Numbered from the stretch's first letter, positions 7,532 to 17,892 are shown. The stretch: DNA of 64,000 nucleotides from Hyphomicrobiales bacterium (GCA_900470195.1 UEIJ01000004.1:1-64000), one strand, 5' to 3'. A program made the numbers and translations. The notes: a model not told the origin generated them from the letters alone.

Positions 7532-8356
7532 CTAGATTCCGTCGCCCAGCATCTGGTCCATGACACGGGAAGGCTCTGCGCAGCCTGTATCGCCCATGAT
7601 GCGGGCAGGAACGCCGGCAACTGTGACATTGTTCGGCACAGGCTTCAAAACCACCGAACCGGCTGCGATCTTCGAGCAATGACCGACTTCGATATTGCCG
7701 AGAATTTTCGCACCCGCGCCGATCAGCACGCCATGACGGATTTTCGGGTGACGGTCGCCGCTCGACTTGCCCGTGCCACCAAGCGTGACGCCATGGAGGA
7801 TCGAAACATTGTCTTCGATCAGCGCAGTTTCGCCCACGACAAGGCCGGTCGCATGGTCGAGGAACAAGCCGCTGCCGAGTCGCGCGGCCGGGTGAATATC
7901 CGTCTGGAATATCGAGGATGAACGGCTTTGCAGGTAATAGGCGAAATCCTTGCGGCCTTCATGGTAGAGCCAATGCGCCAGACGGTGGGTCTGGATCGCA
8001 TGAAAACCCTTCAGGTAAAGGACCGGGTCCATGAAGCGGTTATAGGCCGGATCGCGATCATAAACCGCCTGAATATCGACGCGCACGATCTGCGACCATT
8101 CCGGATTGGCATCCAGCATCGCATCAAAGGTCTGGCGCAGAATGTCGGCGCTCAGGTCGGCATGGCCGAGGCGCTCGGAAATGCGATGCGTGACCGCATC
8201 CTCAAGGCTCGGCTGATTGAGGATCGTAGCATAAAGGAACGTACCCAAAACGGGATCGTTCTTGGCCGCTTCCTCCGCTTCGGCGCGGATAGAATGCCAG
8301 ATAGGATCGACCTGCCCCAGACTTGGGGCCGCTTTCGCTGATGTGCGAACGGACAT
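7532..8356 (-). CDS. cysE: Serine O-acetyltransferase (CysE)
   Basis: A 274-residue enzyme that transfers acetyl from acetyl-CoA to L-serine, the first step of cysteine synthesis. The N-terminal alpha-helical SATase domain (about residues 15-150) is followed by a left-handed beta-helix of hexapeptide repeats. Active-site features include DIHPAARLGSGLFLDHATG and SILHGVTLGGTGKSSGDRHP. The ATG at 8356 was chosen because a GGAG lies 7 bases upstream; earlier GTG and ATG codons at 8377 and 8362 are badly spaced. Feedback inhibition by cysteine at the C-terminus is typical of the family. Confidence 0.95.
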   Translation of the reverse strand: MSVRTSAKAAPSLGQVDPIWHSIRAEAEEAAKNDPVLGTFLYATILNQPSLEDAVTHRISERLGHADLSADILRQTFDAMLDANPEWSQIVRVDIQAVYDRDPAYNRFMDPVLYLKGFHAIQTHRLAHWLYHEGRKDFAYYLQSRSSSIFQTDIHPAARLGSGLFLDHATGLVVGETALIEDNVSILHGVTLGGTGKSSGDRHPKIRHGVLIGAGAKILGNIEVGHCSKIAAGSVVLKPVPNNVTVAGVPARIMGDTGCAEPSRVMDQMLGDGI

Positions 8357-8526
8357 ATGCATACTCCAGTTTTGCACCGCGCGAGGGAAACGAAAGCCGT
8401 ACTTTCGCTCAACCCCCGCACCGCAATACGAGTTCGGCGCGCAGCATAACTTAAAATGCCTTGCCTTGACACCGCCGAATTTGACGCGGCTGCAAGGTGC
8501 GCACTTTGCTATAGATCAAACGCCCG

Positions 8527-9297
8527 TCAAAGCGGGTTTTCTTGCAAAAACTCCAATACTGCCTGCTTGTAGACCTTGTCGCCGACCGCCAGCATATGGT
8601 CGCGGCCCGGAATATCGACGGCCCGTCCATTTGGCAGAAGATCGGCCAGTTCCTGTGCGCTGCCGGCAATATCGTCGGTCGTTCCGACAGCCACCAGAAC
8701 AGGCTGAATGATGCGCGCAATCGCGGCAGCCGGAACGAGCTCCTTGGAGGTGATCACGCAGGCCGCAAGGGCGATGCGGTCACTCTTGGTCTGGTCGGCA
8801 AACTTGCGGAACATCTGACCGCGCGGATGCGTGATCGTCGCCGGGTCATCGGCAAGCAATGCCTCGCCAATAGGCTCCCAGTCACCCGCGCCGGTCACCA
8901 TACCGATGCCAAGACCACCGAAGATGGCGCTATGAACACGTTCGGCGTGTTCAATCGCCAGAAATGCAGTGATGCGCGCGCCCATGGAGTAGCCCATGAC
9001 ATGCGCCTTTTCGATGCCGAGGTGATCGAGCAGTGCTGCCGCATCCGCCGCCATCTTGGTCGGCGTGTATTCGTCCGCATCATGGGGCTTGGCCGAAAGC
9101 CCGTGCCCGCGATTGTCGATTGCAATCACGCGATATCCTGCTTCGGTCAGGGTGCGGAACCAGCCGGGGGAAACCCAGTTGACGAGACTTGACGATGCGA
9201 AGCCGTGAATGAGCAGGACAGGATCGCCTTCCCCGTCCTGACGGTATGCCAGACGCAGGCCGTCATGTTCGAAATATTCGATATCGAAGGCACTCAC
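8527..9297 (-). CDS. Alpha/beta-fold hydrolase
   Basis: A 256-residue cytoplasmic hydrolase. Features in order are the oxyanion-hole motif LLIHGFASSS, DNRGHGLSAKP, the nucleophile elbow GYSMGA (Ser about 104), a candidate acid in GTTDD, and a late histidine in GRDHML. The substrate is unknown; the fold includes esterases, lactonases and C-C hydrolases. The start is taken as GTG at 9297 because AGAGGA lies 7 bases upstream. The in-frame extension to 9435 runs through a dispersed repeat and is rejected. Confidence 0.82.
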   Translation of the reverse strand: MSAFDIEYFEHDGLRLAYRQDGEGDPVLLIHGFASSSLVNWVSPGWFRTLTEAGYRVIAIDNRGHGLSAKPHDADEYTPTKMAADAAALLDHLGIEKAHVMGYSMGARITAFLAIEHAERVHSAIFGGLGIGMVTGAGDWEPIGEALLADDPATITHPRGQMFRKFADQTKSDRIALAACVITSKELVPAAAIARIIQPVLVAVGTTDDIAGSAQELADLLPNGRAVDIPGRDHMLAVGDKVYKQAVLEFLQENPL

Positions 9298-9311
9298 TTG
9301 TTTATTCCTCT

Positions 9312-9404
9312 TAGAACATTTCCGAGCCAAAGGTGCGAAGCGGTTTTGCGTCAGGAAATGCGTAAAAACAGTTAGGTAGAGCGGTTCCGTTTTAGTTGGA
9401 AACC
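9312..9404. repeat. Dispersed intergenic repeat, copy R2
   Basis: A diverged copy of the R family: ACATTTCCGAGCCAAAGGTG, CGAAGCGGTTTTGCGTCAGG, ATGCGTAAAAACAG, TAGAGCGGTTCC. It fills the gap between the hydrolase start and the DUF192 stop. Confidence 0.7.
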
Positions 9405-9413
9405 TGACGGCGA

Positions 9414-9893
9414 TCAGGACCGGCAAGCGCCGCAAATCACGCGGTGGAGGGCCTTGTCGCCAGGCTTTATGCCGGTTCGTTTGACCGTGCCGGCCAGCAG
9501 TTCCACGACATACGCCGCCGGACCTTCGGATGAAATGATATTTTCGGAGAAAGGCACCGCATTTTCGTGAATGGCCGATACCCGCCCTTTGTCATCCAGG
9601 AAGACCATATCGAGGGGTGACGGCGTATTCTGCATCCACATCATGACGCGGCGCATCTCGCCAAACACGAAGATCATCGCCCGGTCTTTGGGAAAATCCG
9701 TGCGCCACATCAGGCCGCGAACGCGGGCCTCGTCCGTATCCGCGACTTCAAGCGCAAAATTCAACTTGTTGCCACTGGCGGTGACGAATGTCAGCGGCTC
9801 CTTGTCGACCGGCAGCCTCATCGGTTGCGCTTCATCAGCCTGAGCGGCGAATGCGAGAAAAACAAATGCAAAAGCGAGAAAAATGCGGCCCAT
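9414..9893 (-). CDS. DUF192 family exported protein
   Basis: A 159-residue protein with a signal peptide (hydrophobic residues about 3-18, cleavage after AAQA) and a DUF192 domain. Recognisable segments are ARVRGLMWRTDFPKDRAMIF, WMQNTPSPLDMVFLD, and the C-terminal GIKPGD. The biochemical role of the family is unknown. The start is the ATG at 9893; a TTG five codons earlier lacks a ribosome site. It lies upstream of the hydrolase on the same strand, separated by a repeat. Confidence 0.82.
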   Translation of the reverse strand: MGRIFLAFAFVFLAFAAQADEAQPMRLPVDKEPLTFVTASGNKLNFALEVADTDEARVRGLMWRTDFPKDRAMIFVFGEMRRVMMWMQNTPSPLDMVFLDDKGRVSAIHENAVPFSENIISSEGPAAYVVELLAGTVKRTGIKPGDKALHRVICGACRS

Positions 9894-10040
9894 GACCTGC
9901 CTATTCAAAGAAAGAAACCAGGCGGGAACCTATCAACGGGATGGGATCACCACAAGACCGCGTGAGGATCCGCGCCGCGCCCTCACCTGCTTGTTACAAT
10001 GATCGGGTGAAACAGGCGCGCTTTGAATAGGCGCGTTCTC

Positions 10041-10140
10041 GATCATTTCCAGCAAAAGTGCGAAACGTTTTTGCGTCGGATAATTCGATGAAACAAAGAG
10101 ATAGAGCGGTTCTACGGTCTCGTATTAACCGGACCGCCCT
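10041..10140. repeat. Dispersed intergenic repeat, copy R3
   Basis: Blocks CATTTCCAGCAAAAGTGCGA, CGTTTTTGCGTCGGATAAT and AAACAAAGAGATAGAGCGGT match copy R1 closely. It ends at the stop codon of the cold-shock gene. Confidence 0.75.
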
Positions 10141-10720
10141 AATGAGAAACCGGGATCGCGGTTCCGATATCCGGATGGATTTCAGCGGCCATCAGGCCCT
10201 TGTCCCCTTCACCGAAGCGAATGAGCACGACCTGGCCGGGACGCAATTCCATCATGCCGAAACGACGCAGCGTTTCCATATGGATGAAGATGTCTTCCGT
10301 CCCCTCGCCACGCGTCAGGAAGCCAAAACCCTTGGTGCGGTTGAACCACTTGACGATCACGCGCTCAAGCCCGCTCGACGGCGTGACGGTGACATGGGTA
10401 CGCTGCGGCGGCATCTGCGCCGGATGAACGGCAGTAGACGTATCCATCGACAGCACGCGGAAACATTGCAGGCCACGTTCGCCCTGGCGGACTTCGCAGA
10501 CGATGCGCGCCCCTTCCAGAGCGGTCTGGAAGCCATCGCGACGAAGTGAAGTCACATGGAGAAGAATATCATTAAGGCCCGGCTGGTCCGGAACAATGAA
10601 GCCGTAGCCCTTGGCTACGTCGAACCATTTGATATGGCCCGAAACTTCGATGATATCGCCCAGCTCTTCCGAGGCGTGCTGGCTGCGAAACTGGTCATTT
10701 GACACAGACTTGTCCGCCAT
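10139..10720 (-). CDS. Protein with two cold-shock domains
   Basis: A 193-residue protein with two CspA-like domains joined by a flexible linker. The first (about residues 25-88) reads GHIKWFDVAKGYGFIVPD, the second (about 118-180) VIVKWFNRTKGFGFLTRG. Both keep RNP1-like aromatic residues (KGYGFI, KGFGFL) that bind single-stranded nucleic acid; the RNP2 region is DILLHV in the first and DIFIHM in the second. It is probably an RNA chaperone or antiterminator; two-domain forms are common in Rhizobiales. The ATG at 10720 has a strong GAGGAGGGG site. Confidence 0.9.
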   Translation of the reverse strand: MADKSVSNDQFRSQHASEELGDIIEVSGHIKWFDVAKGYGFIVPDQPGLNDILLHVTSLRRDGFQTALEGARIVCEVRQGERGLQCFRVLSMDTSTAVHPAQMPPQRTHVTVTPSSGLERVIVKWFNRTKGFGFLTRGEGTEDIFIHMETLRRFGMMELRPGQVVLIRFGEGDKGLMAAEIHPDIGTAIPVSH

Positions 10721-11108
10721 GCGTTCGCCCCTCCTCTGTTCTTCCATTGCGATTCCGACCTGATTCTTGTCCAAAGAATAACACTTCCTTAACCGGAGGC
10801 GGCAAGTCCAAACTTATGTCCGTCCCCATGAAGACCACAGACTTCACAACTTCATGGTTACTTTTCATGCCCGGCAGCTCTCGAAACCGGCCCATCACCT
10901 CAAATATGGCCGACCGTCAATTTGACAATGATGTTCGCAGCACATTTCCGGGGCCGTCCGGTGCTCAAAATTTTTGAACGCCGATCAGTCCGCAATGGCT
11001 TGACCTTCGGCTCCAGCCATTGGATTCGATGTCTTGGGCGAACCAAACGGTTTTCCATACGTTTTCCGAACTTCAGCAGTCACGAACGAAACAGCCGAGG
11101 ATAAGATT
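10721..11108. other. Divergent intergenic region, cold-shock gene / gloA
   Basis: 388 bases between two divergent genes. No coding frame with a ribosome site was found. The part near the cold-shock gene is likely a long 5' leader, as cold-shock mRNAs often have, but no convincing -35/-10 pair was fixed. Confidence 0.5.
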
Positions 11109-11549
11109 ATGCGCTATCTGCACACGATGGTCCGAATTCGCGACATCGATGAATCTCTCGATTTTTATGTAAACAAACTCGGCCTTGAAGAAATCCGCCG
11201 CACCGAAAATGAGAAAGGCCGCTTCACGCTGATCTTTCTCGCCGCGCCTTCCGACACCGACCGGGCAAAGGCGGAGCGCGCGCCGGAACTGGAACTGACC
11301 TACAACTGGGACCCGGAAACCTATACGGGCGGACGCAATTTCGGCCATCTGGCCTATATGGTCGATGACATCTATGCCACCTGCCAGAAGCTGCAGGACC
11401 AGGGCGTCACCATCAACCGTCCGCCCCGCGACGGCCATATGGCCTTCATCAAGTCGCCCGATGGCATTTCCATCGAACTGATCCAGAAGGGCGAACGCCT
11501 CCCCCCGCAGGAACCATGGGCCTCCGCCGAAAACATCGGCACCTGGTAA
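11109..11549 (+). CDS. gloA: Lactoylglutathione lyase (glyoxalase I)
   Basis: A 146-residue VOC-fold enzyme that converts the hemithioacetal of methylglyoxal and glutathione to S-lactoylglutathione. The four metal ligands are visible: His5 (RYLHTM), Glu62 (LELTYNW), His80 (FGHLAY) and Glu123 (ISIEL). The lack of long insertions suits the nickel/cobalt-type bacterial enzyme. The ATG at 11109 has a GAGGATAAG site; a longer in-frame upstream extension is not supported. A strong terminator follows. Confidence 0.93.
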   Translation: MRYLHTMVRIRDIDESLDFYVNKLGLEEIRRTENEKGRFTLIFLAAPSDTDRAKAERAPELELTYNWDPETYTGGRNFGHLAYMVDDIYATCQKLQDQGVTINRPPRDGHMAFIKSPDGISIELIQKGERLPPQEPWASAENIGTW

Positions 11550-11562
11550 CAGAGTCATGCGC

Positions 11563-11600
11563 AAAACAAAAAAGCCCGGTCGCGAGACCGGGCTTTTCTT
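11563..11600. terminator. Bidirectional intrinsic terminator
   Basis: A 10-bp perfect stem AAGCCCGGTC / GACCGGGCTT closed by a GCGA tetraloop, with TTTTCTT downstream on the plus strand and TTTTTTGTTTTG on the minus strand. It ends both gloA and the convergent Tim44-like gene. Confidence 0.92.
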
Positions 11601-11612
11601 AATTCCGAACGG

Positions 11613-12650
11613 TTATTCCGTTCCCTGAATGGCCGCAAGCTGCCATTCGCCGCCATCCTTGCGGGTGAACGTCCAGAGCTCTACGCTTTCCACCGGCTCG
11701 TTGGGATTGCCTTCCACCACAGCGCCGGTATTGCGATCCAGCATCACGTCGATTGCGGAATAGCGGATCGCGACGGTTGCGTATTCGGCATCGCCTTCGC
11801 GCCAGGCCTCCGACACATCGCCCTGCAACAGCTTCACGTCCTTCACTTCGTTGCGCATGCCGCTGGAAGCGATCTCGCCCAGCTCTTCAGCCAGATAGGA
11901 CATGGCTTCCGGGGTTGTGAGCTTGCGCAGCGCTGCATAATCCTCACGGCCATAAGCGGTCTGGATCTCGGAAAGCATCTGCTCGAAACGATCCAGATCT
12001 TCCTGACCGACGTCCATCGGTTCGTCTTCAACCGCCGAAGCAGCGGGAGCGGCTTCCTGCTTGGTTTCAAACGGGTTTACCGACGGCGTGCGGCCACCGA
12101 AACCTGCCAGGGGACCAGCTTGCGGGGCGGAAGTCTTTGCCGCGCCGAAGGGCTGCGCGCCTGCGTTGCTGGCACCTGCCGGTGCAGGCTGACGGCGGTT
12201 TGCGAACATGCGCATGACGAACATGGCAATGAGCGCGATAACAGCGACCTGCAGGATCAGACCGAACATGCCGGCAAGACCGCCAAGGCCGTTACCGAGC
12301 AACATGCCGATCAGACCGCCGACGAGAAGACCGCCCAGCATGGAACGACCGAAATTGCCGAACATGCCGCCGGAACGCGTTGCCTGCGCCGCATTCTGCG
12401 TCGCGCCTGCCGCCGGGCGGCTGGTCTGTGTGGCGCCGGTGTTCGGCGTCATGGAACGTTCGATGGGCGCCGCATTGTTAGGCGCGGTCCGCGTCGGCGC
12501 CGGCGCAGAATAGGTGCGCGCGCCACGACTGCCGAAACCGCCACCGCCCGCGCGGCGAGCCTCGGCGAAATCGACCGCAGCAAAGGAGGCAATCAGCCCC
12601 AGCACCATTGCAGCTGTCAGTTTGGTCAGGCGGTTTCCGGAACCCGGCAT
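11613..12650 (-). CDS. Tim44-like domain membrane protein
   Basis: A 345-residue protein with an N-terminal signal or anchor helix (residues about 8-30), a Gly/Ser/Ala/Pro-rich segment, and a glycine-rich hydrophobic stretch (about 100-150) likely forming two membrane helices. The C-terminal Tim44-like domain (about 215-345) contains DLDRFEQMLSEIQTAYGRED. The domain resembles the mitochondrial import factor Tim44; bacterial members are membrane-associated with unclear function. The ATG at 12650 has a GGGAGAAG site. It is convergent with gloA. Confidence 0.85.
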   Translation of the reverse strand: MPGSGNRLTKLTAAMVLGLIASFAAVDFAEARRAGGGGFGSRGARTYSAPAPTRTAPNNAAPIERSMTPNTGATQTSRPAAGATQNAAQATRSGGMFGNFGRSMLGGLLVGGLIGMLLGNGLGGLAGMFGLILQVAVIALIAMFVMRMFANRRQPAPAGASNAGAQPFGAAKTSAPQAGPLAGFGGRTPSVNPFETKQEAAPAASAVEDEPMDVGQEDLDRFEQMLSEIQTAYGREDYAALRKLTTPEAMSYLAEELGEIASSGMRNEVKDVKLLQGDVSEAWREGDAEYATVAIRYSAIDVMLDRNTGAVVEGNPNEPVESVELWTFTRKDGGEWQLAAIQGTE

Positions 12651-12774
12651 CGGCTTCTCCCATTTAGAGTCATGTCTGAATGTTTAAATCAGTGCTCATA
12701 TGGGAATTGGCCCCCGCCCCTCACAAGAGCGTGAATACAAAAAATCCTGAAATTTCAGACGGGCCCAGGAAACT

Positions 12775-14559
12775 TTAAACGGGCAAAGCCGCGTCCAGAA
12801 TCTGTATCTGAGGAGTGACCGAGCCATTCCAGTGGTTTAGCGACAGATTGCCTGCAACATGCACGCTCTGGCCGATATTGTTGAACAGGAAGCGTCCAAG
12901 ATCGCCTTCCGCCGCCCGGAAGGCTATGGCATTGACGCGCTTCCCATCCGCGCCACGCAACGCAACGCGCACATGGTCGCGCCCGACGCCGCGTACATCG
13001 GCCAGTATGTGATGCGGCAGCGCCAATATGGGCTGCGGATGCGCCGAGCCATATGGCCCGGCCTTCTGCAAGGCTTCATAGAGCGATACCGTGGCGCCCG
13101 ACGCGGCCAGCGCGCCATCGATGGAAAGGCTCTGGTTTTCGCGCAGGCGCGAGACGATGTGCGCCGATTCCTCTTCAAGATAGGCACGCAGAGCGCCCAG
13201 ATTGCCGCGCTCAATGGTGATGCCGGCTGCCATGGCATGGCCGCCGCCCTTGACGAGCAGCCCGCGTTCCATCGCGCCGCGCACCAGCTTGCCCAGATCG
13301 AGCCCCATGATCGAACGACCGGAGCCAGATCCGACACCATTGGCATTGAAGGCGATGGCAAAGGCCGGTCGCCGCGCCTTTTCCTTCAACCGCGAGGCAA
13401 GCAGCCCGACGATACCGGGATGCCAGCGGTCGCTTGCCGTCACAATCACCGATGCGCCCGCACCACCGGAAATTTCCAGCGAAGCCTCCGCCTCGGCCTC
13501 CATGAGCATCTCGGCTTCCATGGCCTGACGCTCCTGATTGAGCCGGTCAAGCTCAACGGCGATGCGATCCGCCGTTGCGGGATCATCCAGCGTCAGCAGC
13601 CGTGCGCCAAGTCCGGCATCACCGATGCGCCCGCCCGCATTGATGCGGGGCCCGATGAGATATCCAAGATGAAAAACATTGAGCGGCTCGCCGATGCGCG
13701 CCACGCGTCCCAGTGCCGCGAGACCGACATTGCTCTGCGAGCGCGCAACAACCAGTCCTTTGACGACGAAAGCCCGATTGACGCCAGTCAGCGGCACCAC
13801 GTCGCAAACCGTAGCAAGCGCCACCAGATCGAGCAGGGAAAGCAGATCGGGGCCCGGCCCTTTGCCGCGCTCCCGCAAGATTTTGGCCACCTGCACCAGC
13901 GTCAGAAAGACCACGCCCGCCGCGCAGAGATGCCCCTGCTGCGAAATATCGTCTTCGCGGTTCGGATTGACGATAGCAACCGCATCTTCCGGCAGGTCGC
14001 CGCCAACCTGGTGGTGATCGAGCACGACCACATCGGCCCCGGCCTGCTTTGCTGCCGTAATGGAAGGCGCGCTGTTGGTGCCGCAATCCACAGTGACGAT
14101 CAGGGTTGCGCCCTTGGCGACCAGATCGCGCATGGCATCGGGGTTGGGGCCGTAGCCTTCGAAAATCCGGTCGGGGATATAGATGGAGTGCTGAATGCCG
14201 TAATGCTTGAGAAAACGCGCCATTAAAGCGGAAGAACAGGCCCCATCGACATCATAATCGCCGAAGATAGCCACGGTCTCGCGGCGCAGAATGGCATCGG
14301 CAATGCGGCCTGCCGCATTCTCCATATCTGTGAGCGTCGCCGGATCGGGCATGAGATTGCGCAAAGTCGGATCAACAAACTCCGGCGCGCCTTCCACGGA
14401 CACGCCTCGCCCGGCCAGCACGCGGGCGACGAGATCGGTAATGCCGTGATGCTGCGCAATGGCGAGGGCCGTGTTGGCCTCACGCAGGCCAAGCCGGTCC
14501 ACCCATTTCTGCCCGGTTGCGGATTGTTTTATTCCGAGGAAAAAGCGCTCTGTCGTCAT
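12775..14559 (-). CDS. recJ: Single-stranded-DNA-specific exonuclease RecJ
   Basis: A 594-residue 5'-3' exonuclease of recombination and mismatch repair. The DHH-family motifs are intact: DYDVDG at 101-106, TVDCG near 158, and DHH at 181-183. The DHHA1 domain with the GGGHAMAAG motif and the C-terminal OB-like domain follow. The length is normal for the family. In related genomes recJ follows glpX directly; here a hydrolase gene and a broken regulator gene lie between them. Confidence 0.95.
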   Translation of the reverse strand: MTTERFFLGIKQSATGQKWVDRLGLREANTALAIAQHHGITDLVARVLAGRGVSVEGAPEFVDPTLRNLMPDPATLTDMENAAGRIADAILRRETVAIFGDYDVDGACSSALMARFLKHYGIQHSIYIPDRIFEGYGPNPDAMRDLVAKGATLIVTVDCGTNSAPSITAAKQAGADVVVLDHHQVGGDLPEDAVAIVNPNREDDISQQGHLCAAGVVFLTLVQVAKILRERGKGPGPDLLSLLDLVALATVCDVVPLTGVNRAFVVKGLVVARSQSNVGLAALGRVARIGEPLNVFHLGYLIGPRINAGGRIGDAGLGARLLTLDDPATADRIAVELDRLNQERQAMEAEMLMEAEAEASLEISGGAGASVIVTASDRWHPGIVGLLASRLKEKARRPAFAIAFNANGVGSGSGRSIMGLDLGKLVRGAMERGLLVKGGGHAMAAGITIERGNLGALRAYLEEESAHIVSRLRENQSLSIDGALAASGATVSLYEALQKAGPYGSAHPQPILALPHHILADVRGVGRDHVRVALRGADGKRVNAIAFRAAEGDLGRFLFNNIGQSVHVAGNLSLNHWNGSVTPQIQILDAALPV

Positions 14560-14591
14560 GAGATTCTAAAGACACAAAAGGCGGCAGACGG

Positions 14592-15627
14592 TCAAGCCGG
14601 ACGATTTTTATCTCGCCAGTCGGCAGGACTAAGCGACGTCACCCGCCGAAACTCCCGATTGAAGTTCGATTTGGTCTGAAACCCGGATTCGAACATGACG
14701 GTTGTTATCGAAATGTCGTCCTTCTCAAGCCGTCGGCAAGCTTCGGCAATTCGATAATCGTTGATGAAACGGGAAACATTCTGGCCCGTCAGTCGGTTGA
14801 TGGCGCCCGATATCTGGCGCGCCGGAATAGAGGCGCGCCGGAATAGAGGCGCGCCGGGCCAGCCGCGACAGCGTCAGATTTTCATCGAGAAAGAGCTTTT
14901 GCTCAGTCAAAAGCGCTTCGACCTTATCCAGAACATTGCGATCTATTTCGACACTGGGCGCCGTTGGCGTCGTTTCAAAATCCGGTTCTGGCGAAGCTTT
15001 GGCGCGAGCCGCCGCCAGCGCGGTCAGGCCGATGAGAAACAGGCCCAGCAGATTGGCATTGCCGATGATCGCAGCCGTATAATCGCCTTTCCGCCATTCG
15101 AAATCCAGCACCACTATCAAATCGAACAAGGCAGAAAAGCACAGTGACGCAGCGGCAATGACAAGAGCCCGATGAGCTGCCACCGCACTATCGAGGCGCG
15201 CCGCATCCAAGGCATCGGGGCCAGAGCGCCCAAGCAGCAGCAAGGCAAACGCATAGCCAACGTAAAGCCCAATCAGCGCCACGTCGATCAAAGCCGGTGC
15301 GAAATAGACCATTGCGGCAATGACGAATGGCGGCAATGCGTGAAACCAGACCAGAACGTTATCGTCTGCGTTCGCCTGATGGATGAGGGTTCTGAAACTC
15401 ATCAGCGTCAGCCCCGGCAGGCAACTGGCGAGAACAGGCAGAACAAAGCGCAGTTCCGTAATGCCATAGCCCCAGCGCAAACCGACAATGAGTGACTGCA
15501 ACGCGCACAATCCCAACACGAGCAGGAAGGAACGGTTCGCTCCGCGCCAGCCGAACCGATGCAGCAGGACAGCCATCAGCAGAAGAAGCAAAAGTGTGGA
15601 AACGAAAGGCAAGGGAATGAAAATCAT
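14592..15627 (-). pseudogene. Membrane-anchored AraC-type regulator disrupted by a 16-bp tandem duplication
   Basis: The gene encodes about seven N-terminal membrane helices (start ATG 15627, MIFIPLPFVSTLL) and a C-terminal AraC/XylS helix-turn-helix domain. The first HTH helix reads LTLSRLARRASIPAR. A 16-base unit is then duplicated at 14816-14847, shifting the frame so that translation leaves the HTH domain and stops at 14725. Removing one unit restores QISGAINRLTGQNVSRFIND and the rest of the domain (GFQTKSNFNREFRRVTSLSP) to a stop at 14592. The intact part outside the duplication suggests a recent or reversible change. It is divergent from the hydrolase gene, a likely target. Confidence 0.85.
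14816..14857. repeat. 16-bp tandem repeat causing a frameshift
   Basis: The unit GGCGCGCCGGAATAGA occurs twice in perfect tandem (14816-14831, 14832-14847), followed by a partial third copy GGCGCGCCGG. Because 16 is not a multiple of three, each unit gained or lost changes the reading frame of the AraC-type gene. Confidence 0.95.
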
Positions 15628-15765
15628 AAAGCACACACGACCAACATGCAGACAGCAGATCATGGCCCAAATCGCGATCGGAAACGACCTGAATCATGAT
15701 CGAGGACGCAGTTCACGTGAAATCGGATGACGTTCTCCCTGTTCTTTCAACCACGGGAGATAATC

Positions 15766-16821
15766 ATGTTTCCTTGTCGTATCATAACTGCTCTTCTCAC
15801 ACTTCTGATCGCCGCCCCCATTCAGGCGCACGAGGTCGGCCAGCGAGAAATCAGGTTCAACAACGCGCAAACAGGCCGCAATCTTGAAGTCGGTATATGG
15901 TATCCAGCCGCAACCGGCGGCAAAACTTCCCTTGTCGGAGACAATGAAGTGTTCAAAGGCGCTCCGGCAGCAATCGATGCCCCGCCCGAAAAAGGCAGCT
16001 TTCCGCTGATCGTCATGTCACATGGTTCCGGCGGACGTTTTGCGGGCATGGCGTGGCTTGCAACCGAACTGGCCAAGGCGGGCTTCATCGTTGCGGCGCC
16101 CAATCACCCCGGCACAACCAGCGGCGATTCCACACCGCAGGACACTCCGAAAATCTGGGAGCGCACCGGAGACCTGTCGGCGGTGATCGATACGATGACA
16201 ACCGATCCGAAATGGCGCGCAATAATCGACGAGGACAGGATCAGCGTTCTCGGCTTTTCGCTCGGCGGCGCAGCAGCCATGGAAATTGCTGGCGCTAGGG
16301 CCAATCTCGAATCCTATGCCCGCTATTGTGATACCTACAACAAGTGGGATTGCGCGTGGTACGCCGGTGGCGTCGGCTATCGAAATAACGGGCGGATCAA
16401 GGTCGACAAGGTCGATTTGCGCTCGGTCGACAAAAAACGCTTCGAGCAATCCAATCTCGACCGCCGCATCGCGTCAGCCGTAATCATCGATCCCGGACTT
16501 GCACAAGCCTACGATGAACAGAGCCTTGCATCGATTTCAATCCCCATGAACTTCATCAATCTCGGCGAAGTCGGGACAATTCCTACGGGAATTGCTGCTG
16601 ACAAGCTGGCATCGATCACACCGCAGGGAACTTATGCCACCATCGCTGGCGCTAACCATTTCAGTTTCATGCCTGAATGCAAGAAAGGCGCCGCGGCATT
16701 ACTGAAAGCCGGAGGAGAGATAGACCCTGTTTGCGATAATGTCCGTCGCCCGCGTGCGGACATTCATGCAGACATTACAAGATTGGTGTTGAAGGCGCTG
16801 CAAACTAAGCCGAAAACCTGA
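15766..16821 (+). CDS. Exported alpha/beta hydrolase, dienelactone-hydrolase-like
   Basis: A 351-residue periplasmic protein with a signal peptide (cleavage near IQAHE). The domain resembles predicted dienelactone hydrolases and PAF-acetylhydrolase-like enzymes: an oxyanion-hole region MSHGSGGRFAG, the nucleophile in GFSLGG, and a late histidine in AGANHFSF. Several cysteines (YCDTYNKWDC and the PEC and VCD segments) may form disulfides. The ATG at 15766 has a GGGAGA site. It is divergent from the AraC-type regulator, forming a typical regulator/target pair. The substrate is unknown. Confidence 0.8.
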   Translation: MFPCRIITALLTLLIAAPIQAHEVGQREIRFNNAQTGRNLEVGIWYPAATGGKTSLVGDNEVFKGAPAAIDAPPEKGSFPLIVMSHGSGGRFAGMAWLATELAKAGFIVAAPNHPGTTSGDSTPQDTPKIWERTGDLSAVIDTMTTDPKWRAIIDEDRISVLGFSLGGAAAMEIAGARANLESYARYCDTYNKWDCAWYAGGVGYRNNGRIKVDKVDLRSVDKKRFEQSNLDRRIASAVIIDPGLAQAYDEQSLASISIPMNFINLGEVGTIPTGIAADKLASITPQGTYATIAGANHFSFMPECKKGAAALLKAGGEIDPVCDNVRRPRADIHADITRLVLKALQTKPKT

Positions 16822-16840
16822 ACCTGAACGCGAACATATC

Positions 16841-16868
16841 AAAGGCGGCATTTTGCAATGCCGCCTTT
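16841..16868. terminator. Hairpin terminator between convergent hydrolase gene and glpX
   Basis: A 12-bp perfect stem AAAGGCGGCATT / AATGCCGCCTTT with a TTGC loop. It lies 20 bases after the hydrolase stop and 25 bases from the glpX stop. The A/T ends of the stem give short T-runs in both directions. Confidence 0.8.
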
Positions 16869-16893
16869 GATAAAGCCTGAGGCCCGACAGATC

Positions 16894-17892
<999 letters not shown>

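Noticed and set aside
8357..8377. GTG start for cysE seven codons upstream
   Set aside because: The GGAG site lies downstream of this codon and is correctly spaced only for the ATG at 8356.
12859..14226. A 455-codon rightward open frame opposite recJ
   Set aside because: It is antisense to a complete recJ with all catalytic motifs; long antisense frames are common in GC-rich coding DNA, and its product has unnatural composition.
14816..14857. The 16-bp repeat as a CRISPR-like or regulatory array
   Set aside because: It has only 2.6 contiguous copies without spacers and lies inside a coding sequence; tandem duplication explains it.
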